A stretch of 64,000 bases of DNA. Source: Lysinibacillus sp. ZYM-1 (GTDB lineage Bacteria > Bacillota > Bacilli > Bacillales_A > Planococcaceae). How positions within the stretch are numbered: the stretch's first letter is position 1; each line of letters begins with the position of its first letter. The position numbers and the translations under genes were made by a program. Shown here in pieces: positions 8,235 to 17,263 of the stretch. The notes below the pieces were generated by a model. It ran no database searches and was not told the DNA's origin. It worked only from the letters and a program-made list of their open reading frames with translations. The stretch lies in NCBI RefSeq assembly GCF_001308875.1, contig NZ_KQ465107.1:1-64000 (forward strand), written 5' to 3'.

Positions 8235-9356
8235 TTAAAAGTATATTCTAGGAACTCTTGCTGTTATAATGCATGGTATTTCATAATTAATGGTTTCAAG
8301 CCTTGCTGCCCATTCATCCATAGAGATCCTATTCTGTCCTTGATGGCCAATAAGTGTTACCTTCTCACCTATAGCATATGCTTTTGGTAGAGCAACCATA
8401 CATTGGTCCATACAAATTCGTCCAACAATCGGCATTCTCTGTCCATCAATTAATACCTCTTGTCCACCTAACTTTCGAATAACACCATCTGCATAGCCTA
8501 TTGGAATAGTTCCAATCCACATATCTGTAGGTGCAACATACGTAGCGCCATAGCCGACCGATTCGCCTGTTTTTATTTGCTTCACATGAACAAGTTCACT
8601 TTCAAGCGAAAACGCAGGTTTTAGGGCAAAGGGTAATATATTTTCCACATAGGTGGACGGTGACAAACCATACATTGAAATTCCATATCTAACAGCATCA
8701 TATTGTAAGTAAGAATTCTTTACTAATGAAGCTGCAGTATTTGATGCATGCACAAGCGGTGGCTTCATAGGTATTACAGCTAAACAGTTCTCAAAAAATT
8801 GAACTTGTTGATCGAAATGAGTCGTATCTTTCTCATCTGCTGTTGCAAAGTGCGTAAATATTCCATTCAGCTCTACATTGTCAGTAGACTCTATTGTTTG
8901 ATACAGCTCTAACAATTCTTGATCAGAACGGATGCCAATTCTACCCATACCACTATCTACTTTAATATGTAGTTGCAAAGATAGCGCTTCATTCGCTATA
9001 AGCGGAGCTGCTTGCTGTACCCAATCACTATCAAACACGGTAAGCATTATACGCTGTTGAGCTGCAAAAGGGGCAAAGGAAACTGGAGATGCACCTAATA
9101 TTAGTATGTCTGGTTCTTTAAAATGTGCTCGAATATGTAATGCTTCATCGGGTGTTGCCACTGCTAGTATTGTGGCACCAGCCTCAAGAGCTGCCTGTGC
9201 TACGGCTACATCTCCATGACCATATGCATTCGCCTTTACTACAGCAATTATTTGAACATTAGGTCGTAAAAAACTTTTTAAATTTTTGACGTTTTGTTGG
9301 ATTGCTTGTAAGTCTATCGTTGCTTTGGTTGGTCGAAAATACTGCTGTGTCTTCAT
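8235..9356 (-). CDS. alr: Alanine racemase
   Basis: 373 residues, fold type III PLP enzyme. The PLP lysine lies in AVVKANAYGHG near residue 35; RYGISMYG, the substrate-side GYADG near residue 270 and VGRICMDQ are all present. It makes D-alanine for peptidoglycan in the cytoplasm, feeding Ddl encoded at 18.6 kb. Start at 9356 follows AAAGAGGG; the longer frame has no ribosome site. Neighbours ydcC and ndoAI match the B. subtilis order. Confidence 0.96.
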   Translation of the reverse strand: MKTQQYFRPTKATIDLQAIQQNVKNLKSFLRPNVQIIAVVKANAYGHGDVAVAQAALEAGATILAVATPDEALHIRAHFKEPDILILGASPVSFAPFAAQQRIMLTVFDSDWVQQAAPLIANEALSLQLHIKVDSGMGRIGIRSDQELLELYQTIESTDNVELNGIFTHFATADEKDTTHFDQQVQFFENCLAVIPMKPPLVHASNTAASLVKNSYLQYDAVRYGISMYGLSPSTYVENILPFALKPAFSLESELVHVKQIKTGESVGYGATYVAPTDMWIGTIPIGYADGVIRKLGGQEVLIDGQRMPIVGRICMDQCMVALPKAYAIGEKVTLIGHQGQNRISMDEWAARLETINYEIPCIITARVPRIYF

Positions 9357-9513
9357 AAGAATACCCTCTTTATTTTTAATTAAAACATTATGTATTATAT
9401 ACATATTTTTTATATAGCTTGTACAATTAAACGTTTTTTAGTCCTGAACTTTCACTTTAAAGGAAATCACTTAACATTTTCTAAACAGCAGGCTTTCTTT
9501 TAAATTGTCAATA

Positions 9514-9547
9514 AGCTACAGCTTTCGTAAACTAGAAAGCTGTAGCT
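9514..9547 (-). terminator. Hairpin after ydcC
   Basis: Perfect 13-base arms (9514-9526 and 9535-9547) with an 8-base loop just below the ydcC stop. The T tract on the minus strand is weak, so termination may be incomplete and alr may be partly cotranscribed. Confidence 0.65.
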
Positions 9548-9554
9548 AGATAAG

Positions 9555-10613
9555 TTACTTCATACTACTTATCGTCATAGATGTAGCAACTTCAATCATT
9601 TCATCTCGCGTTAGTTTACTTGAAGCTACAAAGAATTCAACACCATCTTTTTCCCAACTAATCGAAGTATCTGTAATAGCACCTATTGTAAAGCCTAAGT
9701 CTACTGGATCACCAGGTGATGATACTGGTAGCATAGAGTTTTCCTTTGACACTGGTTGCTGCATAACTGTAAATGCTTTATCTCCCTCAAATGTTAAGAT
9801 AACGCGTTCCATTCCACTTTCTTGAACGACTTTTTCATTCGCCAATTGTGCCCAGTTCACTACAGGATAATGTGTTTGGAATTCCTGATACTCTACATCT
9901 GCGCCAACTGCTTCTTGGTCTTCTTTTTCTTCTTTACCATCTTTATCAGCAGGTGTAGCTTGTTCACCTTTAGTGTTATCTTTATCTGTAAATTGTTCAA
10001 CTGCGTACTCTTTTGCAGCATGCTGTACGCCTAATTTAATTTTCTTAAATGTAATGCGAATTTGCTCTTCTTTCACATCATTCATAATGACAACAGAAGT
10101 TGGCAATAATGTTTTCTTATCTACCGTAATTACCTGATGAGGCATACTATTTTTATAGCTATTTCTAGTAGCCGCTTCAAATATATATGCTTTTTCTTCC
10201 TCTTTCATGACAAGATTTTTATCTTCAGCTAAATCTTCTGCTAGAGCGCCTATCAAATAGGCTTGACTATTTTTCTTAGGCCAATCACTTTGGAATTTAT
10301 ACATTTTGTTTAATGTTGGTGTGACAACAAAAACGCCATCCGCATTACGCACAATCATTTGTGAAACATCTTTTCCACTTTCCATTACTTCTACTCGATA
10401 GAAATCAGGCTTTGTATGCCATACTGTCACATTATAATTTCTAGGCTCCCCACCTGATTTAATCTCCATCGTTGCGTTTAACTCATAGCCATTTGTCTCT
10501 GCCCATTTCCCATTCACTTTCTTCAACACTTTTTCCTGTGAGGCTGTACCACATGCCGACAGAAGTAATATCGTACAAAGTAAGACGAGCCATTTAACTA
10601 TTCGGTTGCCCAC
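9555..10613 (-). CDS. Lipoprotein of the YdcC/LolA-like family
   Basis: 352 residues. A signal peptide ends in the lipobox LLSAC (Cys 21), so it should be lipid-anchored outside the membrane. The body resembles the LolA-like beta fold of Bacillus YdcC (MEIKSGGEPRNYNVTVWHTKPDFYRVEV), a family that includes sporulation-linked lipoproteins. Residues about 215-240 form an acidic, Lys/Glu-rich linker before a second domain. Start is GTG at 10613 after AAAGGGTG. It sits between acpS and alr as in B. subtilis. Its exact role is not established. Confidence 0.85.
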   Translation of the reverse strand: MGNRIVKWLVLLCTILLLSACGTASQEKVLKKVNGKWAETNGYELNATMEIKSGGEPRNYNVTVWHTKPDFYRVEVMESGKDVSQMIVRNADGVFVVTPTLNKMYKFQSDWPKKNSQAYLIGALAEDLAEDKNLVMKEEEKAYIFEAATRNSYKNSMPHQVITVDKKTLLPTSVVIMNDVKEEQIRITFKKIKLGVQHAAKEYAVEQFTDKDNTKGEQATPADKDGKEEKEDQEAVGADVEYQEFQTHYPVVNWAQLANEKVVQESGMERVILTFEGDKAFTVMQQPVSKENSMLPVSSPGDPVDLGFTIGAITDTSISWEKDGVEFFVASSKLTRDEMIEVATSMTISSMK

Positions 10614-10737
10614 GTTTTCACCCTTTCTTCTTTCAAATCCACTACGACAATATATGAACCGTATTTGTCAGTTATGTCATTTGAAGAAAAGGCAATATAG
10701 TTAAATTTGCTGGCCAACCTTTTAGACAAGTTCATCC

Positions 10738-11091
10738 TTATTCTAATAAGATTACTTGAGCAGCTGCATATTGCTTGGAATGAGTAATACTAACAAAACC
10801 ATTGACAAGCTCTTCCTTAAAATATAAAACAGGATTCCCAGCCTCTCCTCTTAATATTTCCATATCATGAAGTTTACATTGTTCCCCTATGCCAGTACCC
10901 ATTGCTTTCGAAAATGCTTCTTTAGCAGCAAATCTTCCTGCTAAAAACTCTATTTTACGAGTTTCTGAATATCCATCAAATAAAATTTTTTCCCTTGCTG
11001 TTAAAATGCGTTCTTTAAATTTATCTGTACGCTTCATCGCTTTTTCAATACGGTCTATTTCTACAATATCAAGACCAATTCCCTTAATCAT
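10738..11091 (-). CDS. acpS: Holo-[acyl-carrier-protein] synthase
   Basis: 117 residues, the normal AcpS length, with the catalytic/metal motif IGLDIVEIDRI at the start and FAAKEAFSKAMGTGIG in the middle. Transfers 4'-phosphopantetheine from CoA to apo-ACP for fatty acid synthesis. Start at 11091 is preceded by GGAGAAGG. Divergent from the rhomboid gene across 64 bases. Confidence 0.96.
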   Translation of the reverse strand: MIKGIGLDIVEIDRIEKAMKRTDKFKERILTAREKILFDGYSETRKIEFLAGRFAAKEAFSKAMGTGIGEQCKLHDMEILRGEAGNPVLYFKEELVNGFVSITHSKQYAAAQVILLE

Positions 11092-11155
11092 GTGACCTTC
11101 TCCTTTACCTATTTCCAACAAGGCATGTATAATAATTGTAAATTGAGGTGGAGCC

Positions 11156-11779
11156 ATGTTTAGTAGAACAGAAAATTTTAAGCAATATACAAAGTATTAC
11201 CCTATTGTATCAACGTTAATAGCAATCAATTTAATTCTTTATGTATTGTCTCTTTTACCCGGCGTAGGAACTCTTTTGTGGAATTACGGAATCCAGGCGA
11301 ATTTCCTGATTCAAAATGGTGAGTGGTGGCGTGTATTCTCTGCTATGTTTTTACATGCTGGATTTATGCATATGTTTTTTAATATGTTTTCCTTATATCT
11401 TTTTGGACCAGAGCTTGAAAAAATCGCAGGCAAAGCACGTTTCATTACAATTTATTTAGTATCTGGTATTGTAGGCAACATGGCAACCTATATATTCTAT
11501 AATAGTAATTATACGAGTCTTGGTGCAAGTGGGGCTATTTTTGGAATTTTTGGTGCTTTTGGGGCATTAGTTTATTATACTCGTAGAACAATGCCAATGC
11601 TTCGTAAGCTCATTTTACCAATCATCGTTATCAGTGTCATCATGACTTTTCTTCAACCCAATGTAAACGTCAATGCACATTTAGGTGGTTTAGTAACTGG
11701 ATTTATACTCGGGCTTATCTATTTACATCCAAAAAGAATTTTAAGCTGGCGTAAACAAAAAATGGCGGGTAAATCGTAA
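11156..11779 (+). CDS. Rhomboid-family intramembrane serine protease
   Basis: 207 residues with six hydrophobic segments. The catalytic Ser 125 is in GASGAIFG and the His 175 in NAHLGG; WWRVFSAMFLHAGFMHMFFN is the conserved L1/TM2 region. It is the positional counterpart of B. subtilis YdcA. Cleaves membrane proteins within the bilayer; substrates unknown. Start ATG at 11156 with GGTGGAG upstream. Followed by its own terminator. Confidence 0.93.
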   Translation: MFSRTENFKQYTKYYPIVSTLIAINLILYVLSLLPGVGTLLWNYGIQANFLIQNGEWWRVFSAMFLHAGFMHMFFNMFSLYLFGPELEKIAGKARFITIYLVSGIVGNMATYIFYNSNYTSLGASGAIFGIFGAFGALVYYTRRTMPMLRKLILPIIVISVIMTFLQPNVNVNAHLGGLVTGFILGLIYLHPKRILSWRKQKMAGKS

Positions 11780-11788
11780 TGTAAGAGA

Positions 11789-11843
11789 GGAGCAGCTCCA
11801 TGAGTCATAATTAGATCCCATGGCACTGCTCCCCTTTCTATTT
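11789..11843 (+). terminator. Terminator after the rhomboid gene
   Basis: GGAGCAG at 11789-11795 pairs with CTGCTCC at 11826-11832, with internal CCATG/CATGG pairing, followed by a T-rich tail. Lies between convergent genes and may serve both. Confidence 0.75.
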
Positions 11844-11851
11844 ATAGCCTT

Positions 11852-12427
11852 TTACAAAGCTACGGTAGCCTCATTGGCCATCTTAATTTTTTTCCATTCT
11901 GCTGCTGTTAATCCATAAACAACTTGGTCTACATGATGATCATACAGCCACTCAGCATCCCTTAACCGTCCTTCTTCATGAAAACCCAAAACTTTTGGAA
12001 TCGTACGGCTGCGAATATTTCCAACCGCTACCCTCACTTCAATACGATTTAGCTTTAAATAATTAAAGGCGTAATCAATTAATGTTTTCATTGAATTTGT
12101 TACGAGTCCCTTACCAACAAACTCATTCCCTAACCAATAGCCAATGCTTGTCCATTTATGTTGCCAGTTGATTTGATGATACCCTATCACACCAGCGAGC
12201 TGTCCTTCATAGTAGATGCCGGCCTGTATGCCATTGTTATCTGCATATTGTTGCATGGCCTTTTTTACAAATACCTCTGTATCCTTAACTGTCTGAACAC
12301 CATCTACAAAAGGCAGCCATTCACGTAATGTCCCCCTTGAACGATCCGTCAATGCAAATAATTCATGAACATCACTTAAATCCAATAACTTCAAATAAGC
12401 GCTTTCATTAATATCATATTTAAACAA
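11852..12427 (-). CDS. RimJ/RimL-type GNAT N-acetyltransferase
   Basis: About 191 residues. The GNAT fold shows IGYWLGNEFVGKGLVTNSMK near residue 90 (the acetyl-CoA loop, with GKG rather than the common GRG), followed by NRIEVRVAVGNIRSRTIPKVLGF, typical of RimL/YdaF proteins. Substrate unknown. The start is uncertain: TTG at 12427 has AGGGG eight bases upstream; GTG at 12436 would add three residues. Single gene between two terminators. Confidence 0.8.
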   Translation of the reverse strand: MFKYDINESAYLKLLDLSDVHELFALTDRSRGTLREWLPFVDGVQTVKDTEVFVKKAMQQYADNNGIQAGIYYEGQLAGVIGYHQINWQHKWTSIGYWLGNEFVGKGLVTNSMKTLIDYAFNYLKLNRIEVRVAVGNIRSRTIPKVLGFHEEGRLRDAEWLYDHHVDQVVYGLTAAEWKKIKMANEATVAL

Positions 12428-12488
12428 AGTCCCCACCCCTTTTGTTCTATTTATTTTATTATAAACAGCATGACCCGATTTTTATAGA

Positions 12489-12530
12489 TAAAAAAAGCTA
12501 ATCCTTCCATAAAATTGAAAGGTTTAGCTT
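12489..12530 (-). terminator. Terminator after ydbT
   Basis: AAAGCTAAACCTTTC pairs with GGAAGGATTAGCTTT on the minus strand and runs into seven T residues. Confidence 0.88.
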
Positions 12531-12535
12531 TATGT

Positions 12536-14011
12536 TTAATGTTCATACCAAGATAATATGGTTTCAGCATCATGTTGCTCCAGGCTTGAGACACTCCCCG
12601 TTGTACCAGATGCACCCGACATGACTGTCGCTTTTATAGACATAACATTCTTTCTTTTTTGAAAGTACGATTGTGTACTTCCCATAGATTGTATTCGTTT
12701 TTTCTCCATTATCAATGTTACTCGACTAAATACTCGATATTGCAAAGCCAGTTGCTTTCCATCGATTTGATAGCCTGCTGTTTTATGCTGCCAAATACCA
12801 AGTAGTATCGTTAATGGAATTAACAATAATGATAATAGACCATATGGGTAGAAGAAATAACTGCATGCGCCAATAATAGGGACAAGCCAGATAAAATCTA
12901 TGCGATAGAAGAACGATCTTGCCTTTTTTGGTGAGCGAGTAAATGAAGGGTACCAATTCATTTCTGGGAAAAGATGCTCTAACGACTCCATACAATCTTG
13001 TTTCTTAATGAGTGGAAACAAGGTAATTTTTTTATCCATCCCGTCTTCACCGTTACCACCAGCACTTTCTACAACGACCGTAGCAAAGCCTGTTAATTGA
13101 CGTAATGGATTTTCAACAATCCGAATCGCTTGAATTCGATTTAAAGGTAAAGTTATACGCTTTTTTTCTAAAAGTCCTTTAGTAAGAATAAGCTTATCTT
13201 CTTCAATACGGACTGTATAATCATAATAATTAATCAGGGTGATAAGGACGGAAACAACCCAGGCTACAATTAAAATGAACATTACGGTTAGCGCCACTAA
13301 AAATGCCCCGATTTTTACAAAATCAGCTAACTCATGAAAAACAGTCTCATAAGGAATAATATCTGAAAACTGAGAGGCAATAGCGGCAAGCCCCGATAGC
13401 ACAACGCCAATCCCGCCCGAAGTTGTGGCTAATACAAGTAAATCACGCATGGACATATGGTAAATAGCTGGTGTGGAAACTGACTCTTCTACAACTTCCT
13501 CCTGCTCTGCATGCAGTGGATTCACACCTTCATTTTTTGCACGCCGCATTTCTAATTCGATAACATCTGCAGCTGCTTTTCGAATTGCGGTAAGCTCTAC
13601 TTCAGGTTTACCTCCTTTACTGCCAGCTGTTTCTACCTGAACTTTGACTAATCCAAAAATACGATGAAAAATTCCCTCATTGTAGTTCAAGCTTTGAATA
13701 CGTTCAAAAGGAATATAACGCTTCTTTTTAACAAACAATCCATACTTTATGCGTAGTTCCCCATCCTCAAACCAATAAACAAATGTCCGCCATTTTATAA
13801 TGCCTCCCATCAATGCAAGGAGTGCGGCTACTCCCCATACACCGAAAAGTAAAATGGTATCAAAAAAATGATCACTACGAAAATTTAGTGAGAAATTAAA
13901 GCCGTTACTTATGATAATTATCGCAATTGGTAATATCATACTTTTCAATGCTTTAACGCTCGTAATCACTGCTGATATTGGATGTAAACGATTAATTTCC
14001 TTAGACATCAT
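12536..14011 (-). CDS. ydbT: Membrane protein with bacterial PH (bPH2) domains, YdbT-like
   Basis: 491 residues with paired membrane segments near 20-75, 185-260 and 370-405, each followed by a bPH2 unit with the signature of an R-I-Q/V core (YIPFERIQSLNYNEG, ITLPLNRIQAIRIVENPLRQ, MEKKRIQSM). It overlaps the 3' end of ydbS by 11 bases, so the two are one operon and likely one membrane complex. The family's function is largely unknown; ydbST of B. subtilis has been linked to resistance to an antimicrobial peptide. ATG 14008 is an alternative start. Confidence 0.87.
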   Translation of the reverse strand: MMSKEINRLHPISAVITSVKALKSMILPIAIIIISNGFNFSLNFRSDHFFDTILLFGVWGVAALLALMGGIIKWRTFVYWFEDGELRIKYGLFVKKKRYIPFERIQSLNYNEGIFHRIFGLVKVQVETAGSKGGKPEVELTAIRKAAADVIELEMRRAKNEGVNPLHAEQEEVVEESVSTPAIYHMSMRDLLVLATTSGGIGVVLSGLAAIASQFSDIIPYETVFHELADFVKIGAFLVALTVMFILIVAWVVSVLITLINYYDYTVRIEEDKLILTKGLLEKKRITLPLNRIQAIRIVENPLRQLTGFATVVVESAGGNGEDGMDKKITLFPLIKKQDCMESLEHLFPEMNWYPSFTRSPKKARSFFYRIDFIWLVPIIGACSYFFYPYGLLSLLLIPLTILLGIWQHKTAGYQIDGKQLALQYRVFSRVTLIMEKKRIQSMGSTQSYFQKRKNVMSIKATVMSGASGTTGSVSSLEQHDAETILSWYEH

Positions 14012-14486
14012 CTTCCGCCACCCTTGCTAATTCAGAGATACGAGCACGAAGTAAATCTGCTTCATCCATGACAAGTGCAGGAATTGTATGTACGGTTGCT
14101 GCTGTTGATATGGAAATGTTACCCAAGTCATGCTTTTTTAATATCGGTCCCTGTGTCGTATCAACATGTTGGACACGTACCATTGGTATGAGCGTACGTT
14201 TCACTACAAATAAGCCATGTTGAACTTCAATTTCATGTTCACGGACCTCATACCGCCATCGTTCCCATCTAATTTTCGGAAAAATAAAAACTGAAAGTAC
14301 GGCACTTAGTACTACAATTGCCCCAGCTATGTAGTAAATAAATAAAGGCCATTCAAAATAATAAGTCCCATAGCTTACTAACACGGCTACAATTAATAGC
14401 ACCAATGTTTGTATGACTCCATATAAGCGCCATACAGTTAACCCTTTACGGGAAATTTGATGAATTGGTTGAGCTCTCAATGTCAT
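14001..14486 (-). CDS. ydbS: Membrane protein with one bacterial PH domain, YdbS-like
   Basis: 161 residues: two membrane spans at about 25-75, then a bPH2 domain (EVREHEIEVQHGLFVVKRTLIPMVRVQHVDTTQG). Same length and order as B. subtilis YdbS, directly before ydbT with overlapping ends. Start ATG at 14486 after AGAGGGGGA. Confidence 0.88.
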   Translation of the reverse strand: MTLRAQPIHQISRKGLTVWRLYGVIQTLVLLIVAVLVSYGTYYFEWPLFIYYIAGAIVVLSAVLSVFIFPKIRWERWRYEVREHEIEVQHGLFVVKRTLIPMVRVQHVDTTQGPILKKHDLGNISISTAATVHTIPALVMDEADLLRARISELARVAEDDV

Positions 14487-14548
14487 TCCCCCTCTTTTCT
14501 ATATTATGTTATACGGAATCAGTTACCGTTTCGTTTCAACTATATACG

Positions 14549-14584
14549 AAAAAAAACCTTACAGCCAGTACGACTGCAAGGTTT
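14549..14584 (-). terminator. Terminator after cshA
   Basis: AAACCTT-G-CAG pairs with CTG-T-AAGGTTT around a 9-base loop (arms 14554-14564 and 14574-14584), then eight T residues on the minus strand. Confidence 0.9.
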
Positions 14585-14602
14585 AAATATCCACATATAA
14601 AA

Positions 14603-16144
14603 TTAATCTTCGTGGCGTCGAGGAGAACGAGAACGACCTTGTCCACCTTCACGACGGCCTCCTTCACGGCGACCCCCGTCTCGACGGCTATTGCCATTGC
14701 TATTGCCATTGCCATTGCTATTACGGCGATCTCCACTGCGAGAGTCACGACGTCCGCCAAAGTTACGATTACCACCACGACCACGATCTCCGCCACGATT
14801 ACTGCTAGAACGCTCACGACGCATTGGTAATGGACGTTCTTCTGAAATTGCAACCGGTGTATCGTCTGGCTCTTTCGTTAATGAGCGAAGAGCTGCTGCT
14901 ACAACGTCAACGGCTTCATGATTATCAAGTATTTCTGCCGCAAGTATACGGTAATCACCTAAGTTGTTATTAGCAATAAGCCCTTCAAGTGTATCAACAG
15001 CTAATCGTTGTTGACCCACTAATGCTTCATCAGTTGTTGGTGGACGAAGAGGTGTCATGCGTTTCTTCGTAGTTTCTTCTACGATACGTAAGTAACCCAT
15101 TTCGCGTGGTGTTACAAATGTTACAGCAAGACCTGATTTACCTGCACGACCTGTACGACCGATACGGTGAACATAAGATTCAGGATCTTGTGGAATATCG
15201 AAATTGTATACATGTGTGACACCAGAAATATCAAGACCACGTGCCGCTACATCTGTCGCAACAAGGATGTCAATTTTATTTTCTTTAAATTGACGCAATA
15301 CAGAGATTCGCTTAGCTTGACTTAAATCACCATGAATACCTTCAGCTAGGTAACCACGAATTGATAAAGCTTGTGCTAGTTCATCTACACGACGTTTTGT
15401 ACGACCAAAAATAATAGCAAGTTCTGGTTGATGCACATTTAATAAACGAGATAAAACATCGAATTTTTCACGTTCAGCAGACTTCACGAAATATTGTTCA
15501 ATATTATCAACTGTTAATTCTTTCGCTTTAATTTTTACGATTTCTGGATCACGCATAAATGTTTCCGCAATTTTACGGATTGCTGGTGGCATTGTTGCTG
15601 AGAACAGTAATGTTTGACGCTCAGTTGGTACGTTTTCTAAAATGGCATTAATATCATCGATAAAGCCCATGTTTAACATTTCATCTGCTTCATCCAGTAC
15701 TAATGTTTGCACATCTTCTAATTTTAACGTACGACGATTAATATGATCAATAATACGTCCTGGCGTACCAACAATGATTTGAGGTCTATTTTTCAGTGCA
15801 CGGATTTGACGGCCAATTTCTTGCCCACCGTAAACTGATAATAATTTCACACGTTTATCATAACCAATCTTGTAAAGCTCTTCAGATACTTGAATGGCTA
15901 ATTCACGAGTTGGAGCAATAACTAATGCTTGGATATTAGGGTTTTTTGGGTCAATTTTTTCAATTAGTGGAATCCCGAAAGCGGCAGTTTTACCAGTACC
16001 AGTTTGTGCTTGACCTAACACATCACGGCCTTCGATAGCAAAACGAATAGTACCTTCTTGGATTGGTGTTGCTTCTTCAAATCCCATACGCTTTACTGAG
16101 CGTAATGTAGATTCGCTAATATTTAATTCTGAAAAATTTGTCAA
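14603..16144 (-). CDS. cshA: DEAD-box RNA helicase CshA
   Basis: 513 residues. Q motif GFEEATPIQ (21-29), Walker A AQTGTGKT (45-52), [18 protein letters not shown], and HRIGRTGR all present. The last 75 or so residues are a low-complexity RGG-type tail with Arg/Gly and Asn-Gly-Asn repeats, expected to bind RNA. CshA works in cold adaptation, ribosome assembly and RNA decay. Start TTG at 16144 gives an N terminus (MTNFSEL) aligned with known CshA, with AAGGAG ten bases upstream; longer frames extend into the leader. The tail's codon repeats (alternating AAT/GGC) may be slippage-prone. Confidence 0.95.
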   Translation of the reverse strand: MTNFSELNISESTLRSVKRMGFEEATPIQEGTIRFAIEGRDVLGQAQTGTGKTAAFGIPLIEKIDPKNPNIQALVIAPTRELAIQVSEELYKIGYDKRVKLLSVYGGQEIGRQIRALKNRPQIIVGTPGRIIDHINRRTLKLEDVQTLVLDEADEMLNMGFIDDINAILENVPTERQTLLFSATMPPAIRKIAETFMRDPEIVKIKAKELTVDNIEQYFVKSAEREKFDVLSRLLNVHQPELAIIFGRTKRRVDELAQALSIRGYLAEGIHGDLSQAKRISVLRQFKENKIDILVATDVAARGLDISGVTHVYNFDIPQDPESYVHRIGRTGRAGKSGLAVTFVTPREMGYLRIVEETTKKRMTPLRPPTTDEALVGQQRLAVDTLEGLIANNNLGDYRILAAEILDNHEAVDVVAAALRSLTKEPDDTPVAISEERPLPMRRERSSSNRGGDRGRGGNRNFGGRRDSRSGDRRNSNGNGNSNGNSRRDGGRREGGRREGGQGRSRSPRRHED

Positions 16145-16330
16145 ACTTCTCAATCTCCTTTTTTTCCTTTTAAGTTGACAAATGGTTACATTTTCAGATG
16201 AAGTTGTCGGCAAATTCGAGCCTGTGTAGTGGAACGTTTCCGTTACTTAAAAATTCTCTCTACATGATCGTAGAGCTCTCTTATATGAAAAGGAAAGCCC
16301 GGTCTTTACCGAGCGGTTCGATTCTGTCGT
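16145..16330 (-). promoter_or_regulatory. Structured 5' leader of cshA with two terminator-like hairpins
   Basis: On the minus strand a stem GCTCGGT-AAAG-ACCGGGC (about 16295-16312) is followed by TTTCCTTTT, and a second stem CTCTAC-GATCAT-GTAGAG (about 16256-16273) by AGAATTTTT. Together they leave a leader of well over 150 bases before the helicase start. This resembles an attenuated or cold-responsive leader; the mechanism is inference. Confidence 0.45.
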
Positions 16331-16363
16331 AATTATTCACTTTAGAATAAAACCGTTGTGTTC

Positions 16364-16397
16364 AAAAAAAAGTACTCTTCAACCAAATATGAAGAGT
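16364..16397 (-). terminator. Terminator after the esterase gene
   Basis: Stem ACTCTTCA / TGAAGAGT (16374-16381 and 16390-16397), followed by eight T residues on the minus strand. Confidence 0.9.
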
Positions 16398-16490
16398 CTT
16401 CGCACAAAATGTATCCATTGCTTACACTAGTCTAACATGGCTTTAAAACGTATGCAACGATAACGCATGAGTCGTAATAATCTGACTACT

Positions 16491-17183
16491 TCATATCTCC
16501 TTCAAAAACAGCAAAACCTTTGGAAACCAATCGGAGCAATCTTCCTCAAGACATATATGATGCTTGCTATTATCAGAAAAATACAAAATTTTATTTCTTG
16601 AAGCCAATTCGTCAAAAAGAAATTGCGCTGTATGATAAGGTACTATTCCATCCAGTTTCCCCTGCACTATAAAAGCAGGAGTTTTGATATGTCGATAATA
16701 TGGCTCCACTATTCTAACCAATTTCATAAATTCGATGGTTGAAGCTAATGGCACATTATTAAACTTATGTCGATAACGTAAAAACAGCTCATTACTTGGT
16801 AAATTATGATGATAAGCATCTGAAGCAAGCATTTTGAAATCTTTGATCAATTGTTTAGGACTTACATATTTGGCAGCGGCACTCAATAATACTAGCTTTT
16901 TTACTTTATAACGTTTTGCTAAATATAAGGCTATGATGCCTCCCATTGAAAATCCAACAACGATTACCTCATCTACTTTTTTAGCTAATGTCCGAAAGGC
17001 AAGCTCTGCATCCATTAACCAATGCTTTGCAGTAAATCCACTCATATGCAATGCATCACCATGCCCTGACAATGTTGGTTCTACAATGAGCCAATCTGTA
17101 TGTGTCCGTAAGTATGCTGAAAACGGTTCGATCTCATAGGGACCACCCGAAAACCCATGAATGCATAGTACACCTATTGACAA
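16491..17183 (-). CDS. Alpha/beta hydrolase, carboxylesterase/monoacylglycerol-lipase type
   Basis: 230 residues. Oxyanion segment CIHGFSGGP near residue 8, nucleophile elbow GFSMGG near residue 77, acid in GKLDGIVP and His in NSKHHI near the C terminus. Resembles Est30-type carboxylesterases of Bacillus/Geobacillus. Cytoplasmic, no signal peptide. The start is set at TTG 17183 with GAGGTG six bases upstream; the longer frame would read through the murF terminator hairpin and is rejected. Confidence 0.85.
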   Translation of the reverse strand: MSIGVLCIHGFSGGPYEIEPFSAYLRTHTDWLIVEPTLSGHGDALHMSGFTAKHWLMDAELAFRTLAKKVDEVIVVGFSMGGIIALYLAKRYKVKKLVLLSAAAKYVSPKQLIKDFKMLASDAYHHNLPSNELFLRYRHKFNNVPLASTIEFMKLVRIVEPYYRHIKTPAFIVQGKLDGIVPYHTAQFLFDELASRNKILYFSDNSKHHICLEEDCSDWFPKVLLFLKEI

Positions 17184-17202
17184 ATCCTTCACCTCGTTTA
17201 AC

Positions 17203-17258
17203 AAAAAAAACCCTCTTAATTGAATGAATCGGTGAGCGTTTTGTCCCACCGATTCATT
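17203..17258 (-). terminator. Terminator after murF
   Basis: Perfect 12-base stem (17223-17234 with 17247-17258), 12-base loop, then a T8 run a few bases on. It separates ddl-murF from the esterase. Confidence 0.85.
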
Positions 17259-17263
17259 GTAAA

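Noticed and set aside
14690-14720. Short tandem repeats near 14.7 kb as a CRISPR-like array
   Set aside because: They are Asn-Gly-Asn-Ser codon repeats inside cshA, not spaced direct repeats.
14465-14921. Long open frames opposite the cshA 3' end
   Set aside because: They are Thr/Ala/Arg-rich low-complexity translations of the RGG-tail repeats on other frames, with no ribosome site.
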